Assembly: GCA_033065855.1 (NCBI GenBank)
Contig: JAVXUO010001736.1
Span: 46,001 to 110,000 of the forward strand
Length of the DNA: 64,000 nt
Direction: 5' to 3'
DNA from: Escallonia rubra
Taxonomy: Eukaryota; Streptophyta; Magnoliopsida; Escalloniales; Escalloniaceae
Of the stretch, positions 22,374 to 32,600 are shown piece by piece; the first letter of the stretch is position 1; every line of letters begins with the position of its first letter. The notes beneath the pieces were generated by a model, which was given only the letters and a program-made list of their open reading frames with translations, made no database searches and was not told the DNA's origin. The translations under genes were made by a program, and so were the position numbers.

Positions 22374-22806
22374 CTGACACTGCCGATTGCCGTGTCCGAC
22401 ACTCCTCGACGAAGTGTCCGACACGGTGTCGGAAAATAAAAATAAAAAATTCTGACACCGATTGGCGGTGTCCGGAGGATGTCGGGGTGTCCGTCTGTTT
22501 AGGACACCAAACCTCCACCTAGGAGAGGTGTCCGTGCTTCAGAGATAATAATTTTATTATTTCATCCTTAACTCGTTAAATTTCCTGCGCTTTTACCATA
22601 TTTGTTGTATGTACTAGCGTTTGCTTTAATTCCGTTTTCCATTTAAGATGCTCCTGTTTTGCATGCCTTTTTTAGATGCTCTGAACCTTCCAAAATTCTC
22701 CCCCAGCTCCCCATTCCCTTATTTCCTGGCGCCTTTCATTTGATGATTATAGAAAAACTTTCAATATTCAAATTTTTAGTAAAGATATCTCGTACATGTA
22801 ATGCAG

Positions 22807-23047
22807 TGACTTGAGTTTTAATAACTTAACGGGTGGAATCCCTTCGTCGCTTAGCCAACTAAGGCTAGATTACATGTAAGTTAGTTCTTTATTTATATTC
22901 CCTTGGCATTTCGTATAAGTCAAATCTTGTTTTTGCTCAACAAGCTGAAGTTCATCAGCCTTTACGTTTACACCTCAGGCTTCTTGCAAATAATATGCTA
23001 AGCGAATCAATCCATCATTGGGTCCAAAATGCAATCTCCAAAAAAGC
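22807..23047 (+). pseudogene. LRR receptor-like kinase remnant, LRR exons seven and eight
   Basis: Exons 22807-22875 and 22979-23047 (69 bp each) continue the series that stops at 12747. Both keep the same phase, AG before and GT after. They read DLSFNNLTGGIPSSLSQLRL and LLANNMLSESIHHWVQN. In LRR-VIII-2 kinases this is the last pair of LRRs before the NVDVSYNNF segment and the malectin domain. That next exon is not found; hAT transposase sequence begins within 300 bp. The match of order and phase to exons 10540-12747 shows they belong to one gene, split by the 10-kb transposon-filled intron. Confidence 0.85.
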
Positions 23048-23311
23048 GTGAGTGTTGTTTATTAAGTTTCCATTTACGTACTTTCTCTGCGGGTTCTTTG
23101 AGTCAAAAAGCAACAAAGATTAGCTATTGCATATTGAGGTTGGAGAATAAGTTGTTGGATGTTTGTCTTAGTTAAGGGCAGTCTCCCTTATGTTCATTAT
23201 GTACCTTTTAGTTGATTGTTTCATGTATCCATTTTTTCCCTTACCGGAACAGCCACCTCCAAGCATACATCTTAACTGTAACCTGAAGTGATAAGTAATA
23301 ACTGCATAAAT

Positions 23312-24354
23312 GCATTTCTCATGTGCTAGCTTTATCTTTAGTTTGAGCCAACACGGTATAAACATTGTGAATGCAATGAAGTTGGTAAGTATAACAAAGC
23401 AACGATTGCAGGACTTTAGGGATCAAGGGTTGGAAGACTTGCTGGAAGAGGTCTCACAATTTTGTGTAAAACACGATATTGACGTATTGGACATGAGTGC
23501 GAGGTTTGTAGCCCCGGGGAGGCAAAGACGTAATGCTGAAGAAGGTACAAATTTTTACCATTATCGTGTTGATATTTTTTTAACGGTTGTTGATTTGCAA
23601 ATCAGTGAGTTGAATAATCGTTTCAGTGAGGTAACCATGGGGTTGCTTATATGTATGGCATGTCTCGATCCAAGTGATGGTTTTTCTGCTTTTAATAAGC
23701 AGGAGTTGATACGCCTTGCACAGTTTTATCCATATGACTTTTCGCCAATAGAGCTTAGGGTACTTCAAAGTCAGCTCGAGACTTATATTATGGATGTGCG
23801 CTCCTGTGAAGAACTTTATGAAGTCAGGGGAATTGGTGAACTTGTTATAAAGTTAGTTGAATTGAAAAAGGATGTGATATATCATTTGCTGTTCTTGCTT
23901 TTGAGATTGGTCTTACTTTTATCTGTTGCAACTGCTACTGTAGAAAGAGCTTTCTCTGCAATGAAGATAATAAAGACTCGACTTCGGAATCGCATGGGAG
24001 ACGAATGGATGAATGATAGCTTGGTTTGTTACATCGAGAAAAATGTCTTCAAAACTTTTACAAATGAGGCTATTATCAAACGCTACCAATTTTCGGTGCC
24101 TCATCGAGTAGTTATTTAGTGTTTTCGTTTGTAAACACTGAAATATGTATTTTGTATTCTCTTCTTTTGTGTTTTAAAGAGTCCTTAGTGGCTCTCATGA
24201 AACTTAATAAGACCTTTTAGATGCTTTTTAGTATGTTTTGTGTATTATCGAAAAGTGCACTTTGTTTTTGTGTGCTATTTTACTTATAAAAATATTTATC
24301 TTCTTCGATATATTTTTAGCCCCCCTCTGGGATGAAATCCTGGTTCCGCCACTG
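23312..24354 (+). pseudogene. hAT transposase, C-terminal half, with the element's 3' end
   Basis: An open frame to 24119 encodes about 265 residues of a plant hAT transposase (zf-TTF type): QRLQDFRDQGLEDLLEEV, FCVKHDIDV, FYHYRVDIF, ELNNRF, and the hAT dimerisation domain VATATVERAFSAMKIIKTRL near residues 205-230, then RMGDEWMNDSLVCYIEK. The zinc finger, DNA-binding part and first catalytic Asp are missing, so it is 5'-truncated. The element's end (CCTGGTTCCGCCACTG, 24339-24354) is the inverse of the common hAT start CAGTGGCGGAACCAGG. The frame itself has no stop, so the insertion may be recent. It directly abuts gypsy gag sequence. Confidence 0.85.
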
Positions 24355-26341
24355 GTAGGAGAGGTAGGTCCTCGCAGCGAGTGAAAACCTCATTTCATCA
24401 AAGAATCCTTTGATCTTCGACATTTGCCCAAAAACAAGTGTTGGCTGGCCAGCTGAAGGCACACGAGGTACGGCTGGGGGCACAACTTCCGTTGAGGCTT
24501 CGGTGGTGGGGGGTTCAACATGGTCGGTAACGACCATGAGAACCTGATGCTCTATGTTGTTGCCATGAGGGAGGTATGAGTGTCCACGCACATCGTTGTT
24601 CTTTCGTAGCTTAAGGTCACCCGCAGCGACCTGCCTTGCAAAAATGTCCCTCAATCCATTGCAATCTTTTAAGTAGCGCCCAACAGCTCGGTGATAAGGG
24701 CAATAGTTGGGCCTTGCTTTGTCTGCTTCCATGACATTCGTCTTTGTCGGTGGCAAGTGGAAGTTGTCGTCGTGCTCTATCCACTCTGTCAACAGCTCAT
24801 TCATTGTCTTGAGGTCACATGGGTATTCAGGGGCAAGCTCCTGTTGTCTTCTCTTGTCAGGGCATCGGTCCCCCTCTTGGGACTGACGCTTGCGGCCATT
24901 GTAGTTGTTGTTGTTGTTGGTCCGAACCTCGGACGTGTCTGCCGTGGTAAGAAGGGCGATATGAGGGTGAGGCTTCCACAGCTTAATTGGATCAACCGAC
25001 TCGTAAGTGCGGCGGGCTGTCTCCTTGAGGTGACCCCATGACCTCAATTGCACGTTCTCAATATGCACCATATATACATCACTCATGTTCTTGATGCATA
25101 TAGGAACCAATGTTTCATCCTTGCTAAAGTCTATGCACTCGAGGCATTTGAGATGGAAGCGGTGCATATACTTGTTCAAATCCTCCCCGAGATTTTGGTG
25201 TATGCTGGTAATATCAACAATAGTGACTCTTTCAGCTTGATAGTGAAACTTGTCCAAGAAGAATCGTACCATATCATTCCATGAGCGGACAGTCCCATCA
25301 GGGATCTGGTGGTACCAGGTGTAGGCAAGGTCTGTGAGGAACTTGTGAAATTCCTTCAACTTCAAACTATCTCCCAGACCATATTGCTCTAACGAGCCTG
25401 CAAATCTGGTTAAATGCTCACGGGCATTGCCCTTATGTCCGTTGAAGATTACGAAGGTCGGCTGCTTATATTTGAGTGGGTAGGGTGTGATAGAGATGTC
25501 GATGGCATATGGTGCGGGGCCTGTCAGCCGGGTTGAGGTGTCGGGTTCAGAGTTCTTTGACAGGTGGTGAATGAGAGCTCTCAAGTCTAACTTGGTGACA
25601 TAATGAAGGGTAGGTTCTTCGTCGTCAGCCTGGGTATGGTAGCTGGCTGGGGTGTCGCGAGCCCCCAGATAGGATAACTTGTTGGATGGGACGAGGGAGG
25701 GTTGATATCTGACGGGAGCTGACAGCTGTATAGGGGCATGAGTAGCTGGGCGAGACACGTCCACCACATGGTCGATGGTTTGGTGTTGGTCGGTTGGGTA
25801 AGTAAAGGTTGGGTTCCATCTCGATGTAGAAGGTTGGCACATGGCGAGATGATGTAGCGGTAGGGAAGAGCTGCTGCAACACTATTCCAAGATTCGTCTA
25901 CAGTCTGTGGGGTGGCACCAAACAAGGAGCTACATCGGCTATGGGTGGTGAAGATGTCGTGAGTCCTACCACCAAGGGTCTGGATGCACGAGGCGGCGGT
26001 GGTCGTGACACTAGGACCTGGGTGGCGTCAAGGGCCTGCCCAGGTCCTGAAGGCTGGATCGGTGAAGCGGCTTGCTGAGATACAAATGTATGTATAGATC
26101 TTTGCATCTCTATGATGGCGGCCATGAGAGTGGTCTGAGAGTCTTGCAGGTTGGTGATGGTCAGAGTAAGTTGCTTAATGGCCCAACTGACAACCACTTG
26201 TACATCAGGTGCAGTGGTTGGCGGCTAGTCTTGGAGTCGTACAATATTGGTCTCTTCTTGGTCGCCAAGGTGGTCTTATTCTTGTACAGTAAGGTTGAGG
26301 CCTTGACTGGTCGTTCTGGTAGCTCTCCATTGTACAGGCAT
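24355..26341 (-). pseudogene. Ty3/gypsy retrotransposon gag, truncated and broken
   Basis: Minus strand. Start near 26341 (MPVQWRATRTT) with in-frame stops soon after. A coiled-coil-like stretch lies at 25898-26197 and the retrotransposon gag domain in one long frame to 24355. It has FNGHKGNAREHLTRFAGSLE, WYHQIPDGTVRSWNDMVRFF, a basic stretch near the tail and CPYHRAVGRYLKDCNGLRD, a degenerate zinc-binding motif common in Tat/Athila-type gag proteins. The frame changes between 25898 and 25842. Protease, RT, RNase H and integrase, which should follow at lower coordinates, are gone because a hAT element end meets the gag at 24354/24355. Confidence 0.85.
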
Positions 26342-26389
26342 GGTGCCTAAGTGTGGAAGGCAGGTGGACTACACTATGATGCTCACCTC

Positions 26390-26406
26390 CCCAGCGGAGT
26401 CGCAAA
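26390..26406 (-). other. Primer-binding site of the gypsy element
   Basis: On the minus strand GCGACTCCGCTGGGGAGG lies a few bases after the inner LTR edge, the form seen in many plant gypsy elements (TGGCGACTCCGCTGGGGA). Confidence 0.65.
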
Positions 26407-27403
26407 AATGATGCCAAGGAGTGGCTTTGTACCTATGTGGAGGTACCATAAAGAATGCAGTCCGAGTCAGCTGCCAAATGTACAAAGTGAGATGCAATGA
26501 GGGTGGAGTATGGGCAGAGAGCAAGGCTTCCCAGACAGGCTGTGAAGGGTGACAGTGCTGTGCAGACGAGGCGAAGACAAACAGGGCCGACAGTCGACAG
26601 TTAAAGCTAGAGTCCGAGTCGGGGTCTAATGTCAAAGTCGATGTTGTGTCCAATGTCACAGTCCAATTGTTTTTCTCTCTCTAGAATTCAAGAGGTCTGG
26701 ATTCTAGAGTGCGAAAGTGTTGTGTCAAATGAGAGAAAATTCTTGTCCAAAATGAATTCTGAAGTCCAATATTTATAAGCAAAAGTATGTATGTGTCATC
26801 AATTGCCACATGTCATCCCCTGGGAGTGACATGTCACCAGGGGGTCCATAAATACCGATGCTCTGTTGGATTTCCAGTTCCCATATTCGCACTGTCTGTC
26901 CCACACATCATTGGCATGATCAGAGTAAGCCCGTTGCCGTAGCCACCAGTCCAAACCCTTACTGAACCCCACAAGGGTATGTCAAGAGTCGCGAAGAGGA
27001 CCTAACAGCGGAGAGGGAGAGTCCCTGTGCCCAAATGCCAGCTAGACTAGGCGCGATGCCCTCCAAAGACCTGTTCCCATTTCAGAGTGACCCGGCGGTC
27101 CCCGTCCTGAGGGTGCCAATGATCACCGGTAACGTGAGTGGACATGGTCGCAGCTCAGATGTGCCTAGTGTCATGCAAGTCACCCCAGGCGGCAATAGCT
27201 TCTGTGGTAGTGAGCTCATCTCGCTACGAAGGGTACTCATGCCGGAGCATTGTGAACAGAGACCCTCGGAATGTTGCACACTTCAGAGAGTTGGTCGAAG
27301 CATGTTCCACGTCCACGGTGGGGGCGCATGGTGTGGTGAACAAGTAAGGGCGCTGATGATCACCGGTAATGTGAGTGCGACGTGGTCACAGCTCAGGCGT
27401 GCC

Positions 27404-28088
27404 CAGTGTTATCAAAGGCGTGCCTAGGCGCAATGCGCACTCCCTATACCTCTCCTAGGGCTAGGTGCAGCCCCTCCGAAAAGGCGCGCGCCTAGGCGTC
27501 CAGGCCAAGGGGCGGTGGAGGCGCAAAGAAAAGCCCAAAAATTTTAGTTTTGCATCATGGCATTATCTCAACCACTCATTATTTTTTTATTATTTATTTC
27601 TTAACATAGTAAATCAATATTTAAACCACCAAAAAAAAAACCTAAATTCCTAATCAATCGATTGTCGTATTGTTGTTCATTGTACTAGCATCACATTTCC
27701 AATTATTAGTCTTTTTTAAGTAAATATATTCCTTCACTTCACCTTGTAGACAAATGAGATGAAATTGAAGAGGAATCTCTACCAGGCTTTGAGTTTATAG
27801 TTTCCTTTTGAGGAAAACATTGTTACTTTAGCCTTCACTAATGACGAGGATGACGTTGTCATATTCAATTAGGATTAACTACTTCTAATTGGATCTAAAA
27901 CATTTCTAGTGTTCAAAGTTTGTTAATTGCCATGTTCTAATCTTTTACGTGATTTTATTGGTTTAATGCACTAATAATTATTTATTTTTATTTTGCGCCT
28001 CACTTCGAAAAGGCATGCGCATGCGCCTAGCGTCTAGGCTCCAGGGACTCTTTACGCCTTAGGTGCGCCTGCACTTTTAATAACTATG
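27404..28088. mobile_element. hAT-type MITE (aggcgcgcctaggcg family) in the gypsy LTR
   Basis: 685 bp. Left end CAGTGTTATCAAAGGCG, right end in reverse complement CATAGTTATTAAAAGTG, with GCCTAGGCGC-type words at both ends. Perfect 8-bp target duplication GGCGTGCC (27396-27403 and 28089-28096). The uninterrupted tandem copy of the LTR at 27161-27174 shows the single-copy target, which proves the insertion. AT-rich interior without coding. Confidence 0.88.
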
Positions 28089-28604
28089 GGCGTGCCTAGC
28101 GTCGTGCGAGCCATCCCAGGTGGAGATAGCTTCTATGGTAGTGAGCTGATCCCGCTGCGAAGGGTCCTCATGCCGGAGCACTGCGAGCAGAGCCCTTTGG
28201 AATGCTACACACTCGGGAGAGTGGGTCGAATCATGTTCCACGTCCATGGCAGGGGCGCATGGTGTGATGAATGAATGGGGTGCCCAGGGGCACGTAACAT
28301 AATTATGACGCACAGGCGTGGTACCAACGGCACGAGAAATGATTGTGGCGCATGGGCGCGGCGACGGCTGTCGCGGAACAATACCTAGTACCGGGGGCAC
28401 ATGTCATGGAAGTGGCACCGTGCCGGGGCACATGATGCATGAGGGGCGCATGGGCATGAGCGACTTATGTCGCGGAGGCGGCGCGCCGATCGAGTGTCCC
28501 GGAGATAGCGCGAGCCGCGGGCGACGTCGGGCGTCACAAAGCCGGCGCACGACAACGGGCGATATGTGAGCATTGTGGGCACTATGGTGCTCGAGCGAGT
28601 GCAA

Positions 28605-28838
28605 AAGAAAGGTGGCCGCCATCCCCCCGAAGGGGAAGGTGGCCGACCACCTTTTGAGAAGGTGGCTGACACCCCAAGGGAAGGTGGTCGACCACCCCCA
28701 CCCCGGGGAAGGTGGCTGACCCCTAAAGGGGAAAGTAGCAGACCCTCCCTGGGGAAGTGCGCCGAACCCCTTGAAGGGGAAGGCAGCTGACCCCCTTAAG
28801 GGGGAAGGCGGCCGACCCCCCCTTGGGGGGAAGGCACG
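28605..28838. repeat. Imperfect tandem repeat in the gypsy LTR
   Basis: About seven imperfect units of roughly 30 bp on the pattern AAGGTGGCCGACCCCC...GGGG, GC-rich and partly self-complementary. It accounts for open frames rich in Pro and Gly here, which are not genes. Confidence 0.8.
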
Positions 28839-29043
28839 CCAACTCCGTCGTTGCACGTTCGCGTTAAGTTGGGTGCGTCAAAATCATTATGCCGGTGACC
28901 ATGGGTCGCGCAGTGAAAAATGCACGTGACTTAAGCGTGCACATTTTGACCGATTGGGAGCGTTGAAAAATTAACTGTTGACTATATGACGTGTCGCGCA
29001 AAACGGAACCCCTGGTGGGCCCTTGGATGCGACGTTGGAAACA

Positions 29044-29652
29044 CATGTATAGGCAAAATCATGCTTTGCATGTGTTATACAAGTAACACATTCAAATCCT
29101 CTTCAAACTTGCAAGTTCCGCACCTTTGAGAGCATGTCACCAGTGATGGATTTGTGTAAAACCAGAGACCGGTTGCAATGTGGTTGGATTCATCTGTCGT
29201 GCAGTAATAAAGCAACGAATAATGCACTGATTCTCTACAATTACACGGCCTGTGTTCCAAACACTACTTCATTCAGGAGTTATTTCTAAGAAGTAATCAG
29301 TATGCACTTCATGCTTAATAGTTCAGGGAAAACTCGACGAGAAATGAAGAAGCATTTTTGTGGCTGAAGATGGTAAAAGGTCAGACTTGACTACGAAGAA
29401 GCATTGTAGTGGCTGAAGGTGGTAAAGGTCACACTGACTATGTTGCAAGGGTCTGCGTGATCACCATACAAGGCCACCTTTAGTTTCTTGGTGCGCTAGC
29501 TACAAAGAAGACAGCAACCTCAGCCAGAAGCTACTTTCATGATAGAAGTTTTCAATACAATTAGACCTTCAATGAAAGGTTCCGTATTACGAATAGAAAT
29601 TAGTAAGTAGAACGCAAAACTGCAGGGCGGAGATGAGATGGTATTTACATTC
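29044..29652. other. 3' flank of the FBPase gene
   Basis: No gene seen. A roughly 49-bp imperfect tandem duplication starts near 29346 ('gaagaagcatttttgtggc' repeated near 29395 as 'gaagaagcattgtagtggc'). The last 100 bp before 29653 are probably 3' UTR of the minus-strand FBPase. Confidence 0.5.
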
Positions 29653-32600
29653 TCATTCTTTTTTCTCCTCAGCAGCGTAGAGCGCGATGATTTCCTCAAC
29701 ATCATCGTAGCTACCAAGGAATATTGGAGACCTTTCGTGTATCTTCTTTGGAACCAAGTCAAGTGCCTGAGAAAACAACAGCAGATGGTATTAAACATCG
29801 GCCAAAGGAAGCTTAACTGGTTGATGTAACCGAGGAGAATTTAGAGATAAGGCATGCTGACTATACTAGAAGCTTGTGTTTGTTGAAGAACCAAAAGGGT
29901 TGCCAAGTAAATACCCGTTCCTTGCCGGTAAATGACTGCCCTCCTGCTTGCTCAATCAAGAAAGACATTGGGAAGACTTCATATAGAACCCTGTTTTACA
30001 CAGATTAAATCCAAACTCTGAGATGGCACATCCTTTTCACAACTAGGACTATACAGTTTCTTTCAATGCATGCAGGCGACGTACCGAAGTTTGCCATTTG
30101 GGCTTTTCTTATCTGCAGGGTACAAGAAGACACCTCCATACAGTAACGTGCGATGAACATCAGCTACCATGCTGTAAATCAAAATCCAATAACCAGCGTT
30201 AAAAGAGAAGAATCTAGATACATATTTTATGCCAAGCCAATAATCTACAATCCCCTCATTATTTGAGTACAGATGAGTTGTTCAAAATATAATTGACAAG
30301 CCAATAATCTACAATCCCCTCACAAAATTTGATAGACATAGGAATCCCACGACAGCAAACAGATCAAATTGTTTTTGCTTAATTTTTCTGATCATAATAG
30401 TTTTGCCATAACCTCACAAATAAAGCAAAGCAGATGATTGGAAGACTTAAAACTTGGGTGAAGCTTCCAGCATCACTAATGGAACATCATCACCATATAA
30501 TAGCCAAGTCCCCCTTTTTCTTTTTGTGGCCAATTTTCACTATTTCACACAATTATAAATATCGTGCCCCTTGATTTCCTGTATCTCCAAAGTACGAGTT
30601 GGTAATGGGCCCACCGCCATCAAGCATGTTTCCAACCAAAATGCTAGGAGGTAAGATGTTTGTTAAATTAAAGAAAGAAAGAATTCAAAAAAAGGGTCTT
30701 TGGCTAGTTTTCAACATGATTTAGATCAACGGAAACTCCATTTTCATCTGAAGATCAAAATAACAACTGAATAGTGGCGGATAAAGTAGTCTTGTACACA
30801 ACATCATCTACACGAAAGATTAAAAGATCCAAACACCAGGAAGACATTTCTAGCATAAAAACCAAGTACCTTCCGATGTATCTCAAAGATTTTGGCGATG
30901 ATCCATCTTTAGGAAACTTGCATTTTTCCACATACCTGAAATTCTATGAAGTCAATAGCACATAGCTAACGTAATATGACAAGTAATTTCTGGCGTCAGA
31001 CAACATACTTTGCGGTTGGACCGTCCCAGTTCTTGGCATTTCCTTCATTCACTGAATAAATCTTACCTTTCTTTGGAATCTGTACAAGAAGAGATTATAA
31101 GTGCAAGCTTTGTATTGCCTAAGCACATGTAAAACAGGATTATCACGCAAGAAAGTAAAACCTAAAGGTAAAAAAAAGGCAAAACACTCGCATGCATGAT
31201 CAGACGGGGACTATTATTACTTGTTGGAAGGCACTTGATTCGTATACCGCCAATTCAGTTTTTGAGCAATGGTATTTTCTAGAACTGTATACAAAGTTTG
31301 TTTTTCGAGTCCAAAACTTGAAAACTCTTCTCTGACAATCTCACCAACAAACCTTTATCATCTTGTTCTGTAACTTCATCGCACTCCTATTGAAATTTTT
31401 AATTAGTTATACCACTAGCTCTACGGAACAGTCCTTTGACACTCGGCTTGACAAAGTGCTGCATTTACTAATTAATTAGTTATCACACCGTCTCTCTTGA
31501 ACCAAACGCCTTTAAGACAGTCTGCAGAAAAGATGCATCACGGCATTGCAGCTTGACAACTACTGAAAGCTCTACGATCAAAGTCTCTCATTACAAATTA
31601 AGTTAAAGATTGGTTTTCCAAACTTCATGATAGATGTTGGCTAATCTGACATTCATTGGGCAAGATCGTAAGTTAAACTACTCAAAATTACCAAGATCTC
31701 CAAAATTAACCATGGAGAAACTTTAGTTTGAGATGAGAATCAGTGGTTGATTAAAAGAAAGATGAAAAGAGGATTAATGTTTGTTCTTAGCAATGGAGCA
31801 CCCATTGGCAGCATTTATGGTAAGTGGAATTTGCACGCGAGTGAATGGTGAGGCGTGGCAATGAACTTACCTTAATGTCAGGATGAGTGAGTATAAACTC
31901 CCCAAGAGACGGATCAAGGGTGAATCCGTTAACACCAGTTCCAGTGCTCAACACGAACTGCAAAATTAAATATATCAGCAGTACGTAATACATATGAATG
32001 AAAGTCCAAGCTATCCGTAAAGGTCATATTAAGAACCAACTAATTACCAAAATGGAACATAATATATCTAGGCCGTTTCTAGTTCCCGTATGCATCTATA
32101 CGTTTTTTTTTTTTTCTGTTTTTCTTATTCAAAAATGGTTCTCCAGAAAATTCTCTGGCTCTGGACACAGTGAAACCAAGGAACATCAGTGTTTCATACA
32201 CAAAAAACTTATGGTCTCGGTCAAAAATGAAAACAAGAGCAGTAAAATAAACAAACAAGACTGAAGAAGAAAGCAAAAAACAAGAAAAGAGGAATTGAAA
32301 AGAAAAAAGATTATTAGAGCAGTCATGCAGGGTCCTAAATTATTAAAGTCTGGAATGACCAAAGTCGTGTATAATTGCCAACCAACCAAGGAATGAACAA
32401 CCAAGTAAGAAAACGGGTAAGAAGCAGAAGGCGATTCTTTGTTACCGTGCAAGAGCTTCCATACATGCAGTAGCCAGCGGCTATCATGTTCCTCCCTGGT
32501 TGCAACACATCAGCTAACGTTGGTTCCCCACCATCTTTCATCAGATAAATCCCGAAGATCTAAATGACAGACACACACAATTGAAAACTGCAATATCAGG

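Larger units (their letters stand above)
15027..22544. mobile_element. hAT-like element with nested insertions and an 8-bp target duplication
   Basis: The left end CTAGGTAGCACGGACAC and the right end, in reverse complement CTCTGAAGCACGGACAC, form imperfect inverted termini. Both are flanked by the identical 8-mer ATAATAAT (15019-15026 and 22545-22552), the duplication size of hAT elements. Both ends are packed with ACACCG/GACACGGTGTC words. Removing the nested fold-back elements (about 15.17-18.53 kb) and the CACTA element (19160-22373) leaves roughly 0.9 kb, so the host is a non-autonomous element without transposase. Family assignment rests on duplication length and is an inference. Confidence 0.7.
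26409..29043 (-). repeat. Gypsy 5' LTR with internal duplication and nested MITE
   Basis: Bounded by TGATGCCAAGG next to the primer-binding site and by GTTGGAAACA near 29043. The body matches the copy at 41023-42765 at both ends ('atgcagtccgagtcag', 'gcgtgcacattttgaccg', 'ttaactgttg'). A promoter TATAAAT on the minus strand at 26771-26777 is shared. The LTR is enlarged by a roughly 235-bp tandem duplication (27116-27350 repeated from 27352 to 28275), whose second copy is interrupted by a hAT MITE. Confidence 0.75.

Noticed and set aside
28404..28856. Pro/Arg/Gly-rich 150-codon minus-strand frame
   Set aside because: It falls in the GC-rich tandem repeats of the gypsy LTR; composition and position explain it.
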